A DNA stretch of 64,000 bases from Tanytarsus gracilentus (Eukaryota > Arthropoda > Insecta > Diptera > Chironomidae): the NCBI GenBank assembly GCA_038502055.1, contig JAXRKN010000044.1:5056001-5120000 (forward strand), read 5' to 3'. Position numbers and translations under genes: made by a program. How positions within the stretch are numbered: position 1 is the first letter of the stretch; the number at the start of each line of letters is the position of its first letter. This document shows, in pieces, positions 35,401-45,000 of the stretch. The notes under the pieces were generated by a model. It did no database searches, was not told the DNA's origin, and saw only the letters and a program-made list of their open reading frames with translations.

Positions 35401-38346
35401 CATCATTGAAGTTGGTGAAGAAAATCTCTTCAAACCTTTTTTATTACGTGAAGATGAGGTTTTAGATTGAAATGAAATCAAGGTTTTGCACTCTATTAAA
35501 AATTCATTCGTCTATAGACGATGATGAAAGGAATTGATTTTTATCTTAAAGATTTTTGTTGCGGGGAAATTTGAACTGATTTAATGAGTTTTGCAATTTT
35601 GGTAAAAATTTGTAAATGTCAAAATTTTGTTCACATTTTCACCTAAGGATGGACAAAAATGTTAACAAAAAAGAAAGACAATAATCTCATGCTCATCCTT
35701 TTTAAACCATAAGACACACTCAAGAACTTTACTATCAATATTTTTATGCCCGTAATAGGATTAATGCCTGAAAATCCTTTAAAGAATTTTTGTGAATATT
35801 AAAGTCGAAAAAAATATGATCGAAACATATGATGCACAAAATGGATAAACGTACGTGAGGTTTTTTAGCAAATTTCCTTATGGACAAAATTTTCATATCA
35901 ATCGCCACGCTTTAATGAGCAGAGAAGGGACGGAAAGGAAGAAATTTGAATTTACGTGCTCGATATGACTTCAATATTAAAGTAACTTCGAGTGCAGTCA
36001 ATAAATGCTGCAATTTTAAGATGAAAAGAGTTTCAATTTGTAGCTAAATTGATTGATTTTTCTAACGCTCTGGCATTGAGTTCGAAGTGAAAGGGTGAAA
36101 CATTTTTTCACACGTTTATTGCTCTAAATTGATGGATCGATGCTGCAATATCGTAAGACGACCACTTGCTGGGAATTTAAAAAAATCTTTTCTTTTTGAT
36201 GGCCCTCGAGAGAGAGAGTGAAAGTCAAGACTGTGTGCTAATAATCCACCATTTTATAACGAGTTGAAATTTCATGCATTTTAAAGTCTAATTTGATTGC
36301 AGCATCATGCAGATATTGTTCAACCCCTTGAATTTCTTTTACATTTTAAACTACGCAATCCTATCATCGACAACAATAACAACCCTCGTTTGTAAAGCAT
36401 AACGTGATTATGTCACAGACTTACGCATGTGATAGAGAGGGAAAAGTTAAAAGTTAAAAAATGAACGCGATGCGCAATAAAAAAATGTTTGCGTGGATTT
36501 AAGAGTGAATTAATATTTTCTAACGGTTTTTTGAGAATTAAAAATTCAAATTAAAACAATTGTTAGAATTTTTAATAAATTAACAACTTTTTTAAATTCA
36601 AAATTTAAATTAAAAACTCATTGCAAAAATCTCAATTTATAATTTGTTTCCATCTTTCTCCTTCACCCTCTAATTTTACAATTTTCACTCTAACTTCCCT
36701 CTTTTCAAATTTAAAATGCATTTTCCGTATCAGTTGCAAATTATAACGTAAAATTTTTAATAAATATGATGGTAGATATGAATTGGCAGTATATATTGCA
36801 ACATTCAATGATGTAAATTTATAAATATGAAAGGGTGAAGTTTGAAGGCGGCAGATGGAATTGTGCTAGTTTAGAAACAGCTCATAAAAATTAATCAATT
36901 CTCAATGCATTGACGAACGAACGATGGTGTAGGTCAGGAATTTCATTGGTTTTTCTTTGTATCTTTACAGATGGCGAGAGTGATGATGGAAGTTATCGAG
37001 AGAACTCAAACTCGAGTCCACCGCCGCATAAGGATGAGCCGCATCACATGCGTCCTTTAAATTTGGTAAGAATTTTAACGTATTTCAAAAAATTCAAATC
37101 TAAATTATTTTTTTTAAATAGATCACAGACTCGCGACAAACACCATCGCCTCCAGTTCCTAATAACTCAGCTAATACGACACTTAACATGGCAGCTTTGG
37201 CCGCCCTCCAATCTCAATTACCGCTTGCTCCACTCTTCCTTCAAAATCAACTGGGTATTGGTGCTTTAGGCGATTTAAATACACTCCAACAAGCGCTGCA
37301 TGCACAGCAAGCGTCATTCCAACAACAACTCCAAAATTACATGCTTCTTCAAGCTTCTACAAATCCAGCATCATCTCCAGCACAGGCTCAAGCCGCCGCT
37401 CAACTTCTCATTCAAAGTCAAGTTCAACAGGCGATGGCACAAGCCGCACAACAACTTCAAGCTATTCAAAAGCAACAGCAAAATAATTTGAAGAGAACTC
37501 ATTCGCAAAGTGAGACAATGACAACGAGAAGTCCTTTACATAGCCCCGAGAGTCCACTGTTAGGAAACAATCGAACAACGCCTCCAAACTCAAACACTGC
37601 CCAGTTGTCAGTTGGTGGTGGAATTTTAACTCCTGCAACGCCAAGCTCAGGCACTCATCCACCCCAAAAGACAATGACAACAGCTGCTAGGACCATGGAG
37701 AAAGAGGAGACAACTGATCTAGAAGAACTTGAACAGTTTTCAAAGACTTTTAAGCAGCGAAGAATCAAACTCGGTTTCACGCAGGGTGATGTTGGCTTGG
37801 CGATGGGAAAACTCTATGGAAATGATTTTTCACAAACAACCATATCAAGATTTGAGGCTTTGAATTTAAGCTTCAAGAACATGTGCAAACTTAAGCCGTT
37901 GCTTCAAAAATGGCTGGAAGATGCTGACCGGAGTCTCAACAGTCCCGGAGGGTAAGTTTTAGACTTTCAACATTACTTAAGTAATGAATAGATTTAATTC
38001 CTATAACAGCATGTTCGGACCGAGCACACTTAGCAGTCCCTTATCGACTCCAGAGAATATGGGACGTCGTCGGAAGAAGCGCACTTCGATTGAATCTTCT
38101 GTTCGTACAGCACTCGAGAAGGCTTTCTTTATCAACTCAAAGCCAACGAGTCAAGAGATCGCAAATCTCGCTGAGAATCTTTGCATCGAGAAAGAAGTGG
38201 TTCGTGTTTGGTTCTGCAATCGACGACAGAAGGAGAAACGCACACTGCCTGGTGGTGGTCCAGAAAGTCCGACCGACTCATTAGGTAACGGTGCGAGCAT
38301 GTTTGAGCTAGCGAATGCATACACATCATCGATGAAACATGAATGA
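14217..38346 (+). CDS. nub: Nubbin/Pdm-1-like class II POU transcription factor, long form
   Basis: Sequence-specific transcription factor binding octamer-like sites through a bipartite POU domain. In Drosophila, Nubbin acts in neuroblast temporal identity, wing and limb growth, and gut stem-cell and immune control. Six coding exons (14217-14409, 27969-28493, 34879-34929, 36971-37065, 37122-37951, 38010-38346) join in phases 1,1,1,0,2 into 676 codons plus stop. Layout: a variable N-terminus (residues 1-64); a Q/H/S-rich region with LLTFRDIM and KTVREELEASR motifs; a SPSP/acidic hinge; a Q/A-rich tract (about 311-420); the POU-specific domain at about 483-559; a linker; and the homeodomain at 584-643 with RVWFCNRRQKEKR. 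The POU sequences are those of class II (Pdm/Oct-1/Oct-2) proteins. The choice of nub over pdm2 rests on its first position in the tandem pair and is less certain than the family. The intron over 13 kb after exon 1 and the alternative first exon at 33492 imply at least two promoters. Confidence 0.9.
17201..17212 (+). repeat. tRNA T-arm-like 12-mer, copy 2
   Basis: Exact GGTTCGAATCCT at the 3' end of an A/T block (17030-17200). No tRNA fold around it. Confidence 0.6.
18231..18290. repeat. Two-copy 30-bp tandem repeat
   Basis: 18231-18260 and 18261-18290 align without gaps at 24 of 30 positions (core ATCCATCA.TAGTT, ending CCC). It is a local duplication of moderate age with no evident function. 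Confidence 0.55.
22430..22441 (+). repeat. tRNA T-arm-like 12-mer, copy 3
   Basis: Exact GGTTCGAATCCT flanked on both sides by TTAAAAATTAAA-type sequence. An ATCCAGGAA string lies about 120 bp upstream. Confidence 0.6.
22936..22952. repeat. (GTGA)n microsatellite
   Basis: Four perfect GTGA units plus one base in intron 1. Confidence 0.85.
27002..27013 (-). repeat. tRNA T-arm-like 12-mer, copy 4
   Basis: AGGATTCGAACC on the plus strand, the exact complement of the other copies. It sits at the end of an A/T block that also carries AATCCAGGAAAATT about 55 bp away. Confidence 0.6.
27969..28493 (+). CDS. nub: nub-like coding exon 2 (Q/H/S-rich, KTVREEL motif)
   Basis: The acceptor CTTCACTTCCAG ends at 27968 and the donor TTAG|GTGAGT is at 28494. 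It enters and leaves in phase 1, so 525 nt encode 174 codons plus split codons. The exon opens with D-K-Y-Y-N-E-M-T-R when joined to exon 1, showing that the internal ATG at 27986 need not be the start. Low-complexity Q, H, S and N runs surround two short motifs, LLTFRDIMMQQ and GKTVREELEASR. Both recur in the equivalent exon of the downstream paralogue (GLLTLQDMLRHH, AKTVREELASRK). These motifs lie far from the DNA-binding domain and are candidates for a long-form-specific interaction surface. Confidence 0.85.
28560..28571 (+). repeat. tRNA T-arm-like 12-mer, copy 5
   Basis: Exact GGTTCGAATCCT, 66 bp into intron 2. No tRNA fold around it. Confidence 0.6.
29857..30285 (+). repeat. Left outer inverted arm of the foldback element
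   Basis: Begins CACAGTGTTCGG and pairs over 429 bp with 31137-31565. It includes a distinctive high-complexity stretch around 30105-30165 that is repeated in complement at 31260-31320. Confidence 0.9.
31137..31565 (-). repeat. Right outer inverted arm of the foldback element
   Basis: Complement of 29857-30285 with the same 429-bp length, ending CCGAACACTGTG. The near identity of the arms argues for recent mobility or gene conversion between them. Confidence 0.9.
33328..33333 (+). promoter_or_regulatory. Possible initiator of the short nub-like form
   Basis: TCAGTC, the arthropod initiator consensus TCAGTY, lies 160 bp before the alternative first exon's ATG. A second candidate, TCAGTG, is at 33049. 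Both also look like splice acceptors (TTTTCAG), so either could instead begin an internal 5' UTR exon. No TATA box is evident. Confidence 0.25.
33492..33612 (+). CDS. nub: Alternative first coding exon, short nub-like form
   Basis: An in-frame stop at 33471 is followed by ATG at 33492 and a second in-frame ATG at 33513. The latter gives MVYSKVR then W..., NNNNSVKSDILRTPPR. This follows the pattern of the Drosophila Pdm1 N-terminus as I recall it (MVMSELRW..., NKNSLKRDLLKSTP). Splicing at CGAT|GTACGT ends the exon in phase 1. Joined to exon 3 at 34879 it gives R-Y-I-P-L-K-R-S-S-K-S-P-S-P, comparable with RYISRLSRSPSP in Pdm1. The donor is weaker than consensus; the call rests on phase and homology. 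The short protein would be 470 or 477 aa and keep the whole POU domain while lacking exons 1 and 2. The equivalent exon of the second Pdm gene was not seen in this window. Confidence 0.72.
34879..34929 (+). CDS. nub: nub-like coding exon 3, 51-nt symmetric exon
   Basis: A 51-nt exon between TTCATTGCAG (to 34878) and ATG|GTGAGT (34930). It encodes (D/Y)-I-P-L-K-R-S-S-K-S-P-S-P-G-R-S-H. Both borders are phase 1 and 51 is divisible by three, so it can be skipped without breaking the frame in the long form. It carries basic/SP repeats that could be proline-directed phosphorylation sites. It is flanked by introns of 6.4 and 2.0 kb. Confidence 0.85.
34930..36970 (+). other. Intron 3 of the nub-like gene
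   Basis: 2.0 kb, AT-rich. I see no gene or repeat in it beyond A/T blocks around 36520-36640. Confidence 0.75.
36971..37065 (+). CDS. nub: nub-like coding exon 4
   Basis: Between TCTTTACAG (to 36970) and TTG|GTAAGA (37066); enters in phase 1 and leaves in phase 0. It encodes D-G-E-S-D-D-G-S-Y-R-E-N-S-N-S-S-P-P-P followed by an H/M-rich tail: an acidic, serine/proline-rich hinge of the transactivation region. The intron to exon 5 is only 56 nt. Confidence 0.88.
37122..37951 (+). CDS. nub: nub-like coding exon 5: Q/A-rich region and POU-specific domain
   Basis: The acceptor TTTAAATAG ends at 37121 and the donor GGAGG|GTAAGT is at 37952; it leaves in phase 2. It opens I-T-D-S-R-Q-T-P-S-P-P, followed by a glutamine/alanine-rich stretch (about 37188-37500) typical of Pdm and Oct activation regions, then an S/T/P-rich stretch. 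The POU-specific domain runs from about 37704 (EETTDLEELEQF) to about 37930, with FKQRRIKLGFTQGDVG, LYGNDFSQTTISRFEALNLS and CKLKPLLQKWL, the helix-turn-helix that reads ATGC of the octamer. The Q/T/R recognition residues of helix 3 are intact. Confidence 0.96.
38010..38346 (+). CDS. nub: nub-like coding exon 6: POU homeodomain and C-terminus
   Basis: A 58-nt intron (37952-38009) precedes it; the acceptor is CTATAACAG. It encodes the linker end (STPENMG), a full homeodomain starting RRRKKRTSIE, helix 3 KEVVRVWFCNRRQKEKR with the POU-class cysteine at homeodomain position 50, and a short C-terminal tail ending SSMKHE before TGA at 38344. The basic RRRKKR patch is the usual nuclear localisation signal and minor-groove arm. 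No frameshift or missing key residue. Confidence 0.96.
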
Positions 38347-38888
38347 CCTGATCGAAGGAATAGTGTTGCATAAAATATATCGATTTAAGTAAATTAATGT
38401 AGAAATTATTAAGAAATTTTTGAGAATCGCACACATTCATGATAATTAGAGGGATCTTGGGAGGTTAGAGATTGACCGTATAAATTTTTGATTTGTCCAT
38501 AAAACCATACAACTTTTCTGTAAAACCTTTCAAATTTCTTGAAATTCTAAAATTATCAAAATTCTCCTCCCAAGATTTAAATTTACGATAAAATACTTTT
38601 GCAATGTCATCAAATACTTTCAAATGACTGTGATAAATGAATGAACTACGACCGATTTCCAATATAAGGAATAATAAACCTTTTTTTGGGTGGATTCTTA
38701 AAAAGCATTTTATAGAGCATGAAGAGACAATTTGAAGAAAATTAACTATTTTAAAAAGATGAAAAAAAAATATTTCACAATTCACAACAGTGTAAGTAGA
38801 AAATAATGATAATTAATTGAGATGAGAAATTAAGTACTAAGCATTAAGTGGAAGAAAACATAGAGAAAAATTTTAGATGAAAAAATTA

Positions 38889-38894
38889 AATAAA
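38889..38894 (+). terminator. Candidate nub-like polyadenylation signal
   Basis: AATAAA 543 nt after the stop, followed by GT-rich sequence (GTGCTAAGTG, then TTGTTTGTGTT near 38930). Earlier variants exist, for example AATAAA near 38670. The gene at 39278 starts soon after, so the 3' end must lie near here. Confidence 0.45.
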
Positions 38895-39202
38895 GAAATC
38901 GTGCTAAGTGTTTTTGTCCAAAGAAAAATCTTGTTTGTGTTTTAAATTTTTTTTTTCAGGAATGGTAAAGAGATTTTGAGCATAAAATAATTTTTTTAAC
39001 AGTTTTAGATAAAATTAAAAAATCATAACACATAAAAAAATTCATTTGACGTCTTTAAAAATTTATATTGTGGCTACTCAATTGTTTTTAATCAAAAAAA
39101 TTAACAAATCAATTTTAAATAAATTTAAAAATTGCCGAAAACAGAAATTATTAAAATAATCTTTTTAACGTCAAAAAAAAATTAAGCCTTAAAAAAAATT
39201 TC

Positions 39203-39208
39203 TCAGTT
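39203..39208 (+). promoter_or_regulatory. Possible initiator of the 39278 gene
   Basis: TCAGTT, matching the arthropod initiator TCAGTY, 75 nt before the ATG. It would give a 5' UTR of about 73 nt. TATAAAAA near 39219 is downstream of it and so would not be its TATA box. Confidence 0.3.
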
Positions 39209-39277
39209 ACCTTTGAAGTTATAAAAAATTCATTCTTGGTTGAAAATTTAAAGTGTCAACACTTGAGCTCCGCAAAA

Positions 39278-39988
39278 ATGTCAAACAACATGCTCAAAAA
39301 GCCTGTTCTGCTTTCATCTGCAGCCGGATATCATCCGCAAGTCAACCCTCTCGGTCAGTCTTCAGTTCAAAATTCAAATAGCACTCAATCGATGGCAGTT
39401 CCATCAGTTTCAGTTCAAAATCCTCAAAATGTTTATTTCATCTATGGAAACACAACATTTCCAATGGCACCATCGACCTCTGCAATGTCCTCCGATCAAG
39501 AGCAGCGCTTTAACATCCTTGAAAATCGCGTCTCTGCTTGCATTGCAAAATTCGAGCACATGATGAAGACTCAAGAGGAAAAAGCAAAGCCTACAAGCTT
39601 ATTCGGAGGCAATCTCTTTCGTCCAGCAACTGCTGATGGTGTCGTTCATCAAAATCGCTTGCCGCTCTTCGGTCAACCAACACCATTCGGCAATGAATTT
39701 ACATTTAACGGTACACGATCATTCGAACGTCCATTCTGGTTCGGAAACGAAAACAACAACAATGGCAATCAAAATTCATTTGCTCGAGCAAAGGGAATCT
39801 TTGAACAGCAGCAAGCACAACAGCATCCAGGTATGAGTCACAACAAGCTCGTATGTCAAATGAAACCATGCTCAAATCTCGCCAAGTTGATGCAGAATCA
39901 AAAGGAAAACAATTTGGACATTATCGATGGCATTATCAAGCCAAATGGAGATTTTACATTGCGCGATTATAGCGATGACGAAAATTAA
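39278..39988 (+). CDS. Intronless gene of unknown function, 236 aa
   Basis: I do not recognise this protein. The open frame extends upstream without an ATG, so I chose the ATG at 39278 (MSNNMLKK). The length is well above chance for this base composition, third positions are C/G-richer than the surrounding DNA, and AATAAA follows eight nt after the stop, so it is very likely a real, compact gene. Visible features: an S/Q/N-rich N-terminus; a possible short coiled coil (DQEQRFNILENRVSACIAKF); phenylalanine-glycine motifs (SLFGGNLF, PLFGQPTPFG, FWFGNE); asparagine and glutamine runs; and a conserved-looking acidic end (GDFTLRDYSDDEN). No signal peptide, membrane segment or known catalytic motif. 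It begins about 0.9 kb after the nub-like stop on the same strand. FG motifs invite comparison with nucleoporins, but the repeats are too few to argue for that. Confidence 0.75.
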   Translation: MSNNMLKKPVLLSSAAGYHPQVNPLGQSSVQNSNSTQSMAVPSVSVQNPQNVYFIYGNTTFPMAPSTSAMSSDQEQRFNILENRVSACIAKFEHMMKTQEEKAKPTSLFGGNLFRPATADGVVHQNRLPLFGQPTPFGNEFTFNGTRSFERPFWFGNENNNNGNQNSFARAKGIFEQQQAQQHPGMSHNKLVCQMKPCSNLAKLMQNQKENNLDIIDGIIKPNGDFTLRDYSDDEN

Positions 39989-39995
39989 ATGAGGA

Positions 39996-40001
39996 AATAA
40001 A
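39996..40001 (+). terminator. Polyadenylation signal of the 39278 gene
   Basis: AATAAA starting eight nt after TAA, implying a very short 3' UTR. A second AATAAA near 40195 is an alternative. Confidence 0.5.
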
Positions 40002-41829
40002 AATTATTTTGTTAAAATCCAAGTTGAGATTTTTGACTTTCAGGTGTCCAAAAAATTTAATTTTCAGTTTAAAATTTTAAATCAACAAAATCTTCCATCC
40101 CTCGCTCTCACTTCCTCCCAAAGAAGAATTTTTTTCCACCTAATTTCGCATTCAAAAATCATATTTTATTCAAATTGGATTTATGACTGTATGAAATAAA
40201 AATCACGGATGCATGAAATCGTATTCATAGCACACAGGTCAGCATCCTTTTTAGTGGCCTTCTGCTTCCGCCTTTGCCTGTTTTGCATGAACAAATATTC
40301 ACGTCCTAATATCGATTTTTTTCTCTTCTCTCGCTCTCATGCAAATCATCATGAATAGTTAATATACAGCCATGTGATGATGATGGTCAGCCATGTTGAA
40401 ATTTCCATATAAATGAGGCCATTTTAAGTGTGTAGTAAATGAGATTAGAAATTTTAATGACAATTTTAGATTAAAATTAGAGAGGCGATTTAGTTGAGTT
40501 ACTCGAGTGAGTTTGTATTAAAATAATGTCGGATGAATAATTAATTAGAATATTTTAGTTTTGAAGACTTTCTGAGGATTGCAATTTATGGGTAGGTTGG
40601 AAAGTTTTGTCACTGCATTTTATTTTTCTAGAGAAGTGAAATGAAAGAAAAATTTATAAATTGGCAAAATTGCGATCAAAATTCAAGAAATTAAGGTCCC
40701 TAATTTACTAATGACTTAAATTTTTTTTCAGAGCTAATTGAAACATCTTCCAATAAAAACTTTAACTTTTCTCCCCTCCATATTTAAATGACTCGTAAAC
40801 AATTCCAATTTGAATAAAAGTGTCGACATAAAAAGGGATTGAAACTCGAGAGAGTGTCGAGGAAGTTAATAAAAAGCATCTTACAATATCGTCGAGCATC
40901 CCTCGAGAATGTTATTTTTTTATGAATATATTTGCAACCCTTTTTTCCGTCTCCCCTCCATGCAGTATGTATAATTATGTAATTCTTCCTTCCCTCACCC
41001 GACAACCCTTTTTTTTACGGCTGTAGTTATTGATGTTGATGCCCTTTTTTATGATGATCAATGCGGTTTAAATGAACTGTTGAATTATTGGGTTCAATTT
41101 ACATAAAAGTAAATTTAATGCACAATTTAGTTCTTTTTATTAATTTCCATCCCTTTACCGACACGCAACATCCAACAGGTTGATATGAATTACAATAATT
41201 ATGCATGCAATATTTCAGGGTGACAATTCAAAATGATTTTTTCAACAATCCGCAACAGGTTCCTTTATGTCCGTTGAGGTGTAATTTACGCTGCCATTTA
41301 ATTGTTTGATTACGGAGGGTTGAAAATTATTCTGAGTTCTGACAAAATATTAATGACAAGGTCGAGAGAGTCGTCAGAGCGTGAAAAGCGGCTAAACGGT
41401 CAAAAATGTGAAAATTTCTATCATGCTAATGGATAAAGTGCAAAGTCATCGACAAGAGCTGTGAGGTCAGATTTAAAATTTTCAAGAAATCTGAATTAAA
41501 ATTTTTATTGTTCAAAATTTCCAGCACATCTAACACTCAAAATTTTTAATAACCCCAAGGTGACTTTATCATATGGCAATGAGAGCGTTCGTAATCAACA
41601 AGAGGAAGGAAGATTTGCTAGACTAAACTCAAATGAGGAACAATGATTTAAACAACAAACAGACGTGATTGTTTCCATTCCTTTTTATTACAATTCGAGA
41701 CAATTGCTTATGAAGATGTTCTTGAAGATTCTTCTCGAGGGGTCGAAGATTTTAAAAGAAGGGGTTTTAAAAGTCAGAGAGGACGTGTGCTGAGTCTCGT
41801 GCCGTTATAGAAATATTTTGCAGATGTCT
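40002..41829. other. Intergenic, 1.8 kb
   Basis: AT-rich, between the orphan gene and the convergent MST-HMG-box gene. I see only short random frames and an octamer at 40339. Confidence 0.7.
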
Positions 41830-42081
41830 TTAACGTATGTAACTAGGTGTTGCAGATTTTTCAATTTTCGGCATCGCTTGGAGGACAGCGGCTCTTCTAT
41901 ATGGCGCTTTTTCAATGTCCGTCATGTGACTCCAGTGGTAAGAAGCCATTCGAGCGAGATTGGGAGCATTCAACCTTGTGTAATCTTCATCATCCGCTTT
42001 ATTTAGTTGGTAATCGGCGCAAATTTTCTTGAAAAACCAAATGAATGAATTGAGCTTGCTGTTGTTATCATTGTCACTCAT
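41830..42081 (-). CDS. MST-HMG-box (protamine-like) protein, 83 aa
   Basis: Small intronless frame from ATG (42081-42079) to TAA (41832-41830). Residues 10-66 match the MST-HMG-box pattern of insect sperm chromatin proteins (Drosophila Mst35B protamines, Mst77F, Tpl94D): N-S-F-I-W-F-F near the start, then N-L-A-R-M-A-x3-W50-x2-M53-T-D-I-E-K-A-P60-Y61-R-R-A-A. Members replace or bridge histones in spermatid nuclei. It is shorter than many relatives and lacks the long, cysteine- and arginine-rich basic tail of true protamines; the C-terminus is only a short K/S/P-containing tail, so further exons or a truncation are possible. No AATAAA was seen close downstream. It sits alone on the minus strand between two POU genes; testis expression is expected from the family, not shown by the sequence. 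Confidence 0.7.
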   Translation of the reverse strand: MSDNDNNSKLNSFIWFFKKICADYQLNKADDEDYTRLNAPNLARMASYHWSHMTDIEKAPYRRAAVLQAMPKIEKSATPSYIR

Positions 42082-45000
42082 AATTTTAGAGGATGGACCT
42101 AAAAGTTGATGTCAAGTTTTTTTAGAATTTTAAAAAATTTTGATTGCTGCAATTTTCGTATTCAAATTTTCCAAAAAAAATATTTTAAAAACTCCTCAAA
42201 GGAAGTCCATTAATTTAAATCCACACCATGTGCTCGCATCCATCGAAATGCAATACATTGAAGTGAATATAAATGGACAAACGACATCGGTCATCATTTT
42301 CAAACGTAATAAATAAGCAATGTGACATGAAATGAATATTTATTCATCCTGATTACCTTACCAGAGAGTATAAGAGAGAAAATTTACGATGTGCATCATC
42401 AAATACATCTATTTGCTCTCAGTTTGAAAGTCCATTGAATGAATTGGAACAAAGAGAAGAAAAAAGGGATATGGAGGGTTGCATCGATGTGCATATAAGG
42501 TTATGTGAGTGTGGGTGGGATGATTTTATTGCAAACAGAGTCGATGGATTTACATTTCGCAAGCGAATGGAAAATTAACCAAAGTCTTCACTCGATTTTA
42601 ATAAAATATTATTTGAAATTAAATTATACGTTAAAAATTTACGATTTTTTGTCCTAAAAAATTCAAATTATTTTTGAACGTTATAAAAATAATTTTTTTA
42701 ACCAACTCATTCCACACATCGCATTAAAATATTTGCTGGACATCGTCCCCGTAATATAAATAATATTGAATTTCAAGAGCATACCATTAGCAGAAAGAAG
42801 AAAATGCGACATATCGAGAAGCATGTAAGGAGAAAATTTATTTATCGACCTCGTAAAAGTGCTCAATATCGGATATGCTATTGGAAAATTTATTTGCCTC
42901 TTGAGACTGATGCGAATGTGGACATTTCAGGTTCACTTTTTTTTGCACGTCAAGTTGGATATGAGAGGGTCGCATGATGATGCCATTAAATGGAATTATT
43001 TGCATATTTTTTTCTTAGAACATTAAAGTATCAAAGAGACGATAAGCTAGTGTTCGCATGCGAGTGGTCAATAAGGGGAGAATTTTTTAAGAGATATCGT
43101 AAATTCTTCAATATCAACTCGAATGGTGTTATTTATGTGCCTTTTGCATGTAAATTTATCGTAAAGAAAAAGTTCGAAAATGTTTCTCAATTATGAGGAC
43201 ACAGATGTTTTTTTCCGAGGCTCACATGCGTTTCATATCGCACGGAGGGTGTAAAAAGAGTAAAGAAAAACTTTTCTATAGATTTTATTTCTCCCCCAAA
43301 AAAAATAATTCTCATTAATGCAGAGTGCAACGCTTGACCCTCGGTCACACAAAATTTCACACCACATTCCGGGCATCGATCTCATTGCAATTTATCTATC
43401 ATGTCGTGTGCCATAGATTTTGAATTTCTCTATTGTTGAGCTCTTCTTCGATAATAAACTGCATTTTAATTTGAAAGGAGCGCTGCACAGCAGTAGGGGT
43501 TGAATAATGACCGAATGTGCATTGTGTGTGTGTGTGTGCGTATGAGTGCGTGGATGTGAATGAAAAATTTTATAATTTATGGCCATCAAGGTGTTTCAAA
43601 AAATCAGTTAAATTCAAGTCACTCCTGTGTATTTTATATTTTTTTTGATTTTACGCTTAAAACTTTTTTCAATTAGCCTCGAGTGATTAAATTGTCGCAC
43701 GTTTCCTTTCAAATGTAAATTGCAATTTCACCGACCACCACCTTTTGATATTTAAATTGTCTCCGCAATTTTAATCTTTTTGCTTTGTCAATCGCAAAAC
43801 ATCCAAAAACCATCAATGCCGATTTTTTTCGTCTTCGGCAAACATGAAAGAGGCTTCGGCTATATCTGAAAAAGGCAGCGAGCAAAAAAAATACAGATCG
43901 AAAGAAAACAATAAACTTGAATGAGAATTGAAAGAAAAAATGAGCAGGAGGAAAAAATTTCCTTTTCGTCGCATGAATAAAACAGTTTTTCAGCATCACA
44001 AAATGCCTACATAATTTCTCTCTTCTCAATATTCGAGTTTCGAGCGTATGTTATGTCGATGATAAGATGAAAGAGCAACCGGGCATTTCTTAAATTATTT
44101 CACATGACTGACCTTTAATAAAAGTTTTTATTTAAATTTTAAAGAAGAGAAAATAAATCGAATGTATGCGAAAATTGCCTTTTATAACGCTCGAATGGGC
44201 ATTCGGTGTGGTGAGTTGAGATATGAAGATGATTTGTGTGAGGAGAAATTTGAAATGCTAAATGCGGACAATGGTGAGCAAATTGGAAATAAAATTGAGG
44301 TTTTTAAAAGAAATTAAAAATTATTAATTTATACAATTTTTAAAAAATGTTTTTAAAACTAAAAAATTCAACATCCCTTGCCTGATTAAAATTTCTTTCA
44401 AAATTAAATGCTCCCCAAAATAAAAAAGAGTAAAAAGTATTCACGACCAGCAACATTTGCTCACATATTTGTTTATTTATGAAAATGTTCCTCTTTACAA
44501 GTCCGATGATAAAATTATACTGAGAGCATTTTCATTTTCATGTCGATTACAGGCAAAAAACCCCTTAAGGTTCCAAATTTTATTGACCATCTCAATTCAC
44601 CCTCTCGAAACCTTTTTTATTGAACTCATTTTGTTTATACACGGTACACAGTGGAGAGTTTTTATAAAAGTATGTAAAGGATGCTCCTGAATTTAAATGA
44701 AACATTAAAATATTGATGATTATTGGAATGTAAAATTGATATTAAACATCAACAACAGCAGCAACTTTCCACCTACGTGCACGTCTATCAGCCTAAAACG
44801 AAATTAAACTCATTTGGTTGAGATGATTCAATTTAACATTCTAAAGGATCTGGCTAAAAAAATTGCGTTTGTCCACAAATCAGCACAATATAATTTCATG
44901 TGTTCGTCTGGTGGTGAAAGGGATTTTAATATTTGATGTCATTCCTTAACCCTCGAGGGATGATCATGATGACAACTCTTTCAACATTAAATGCTAGATT

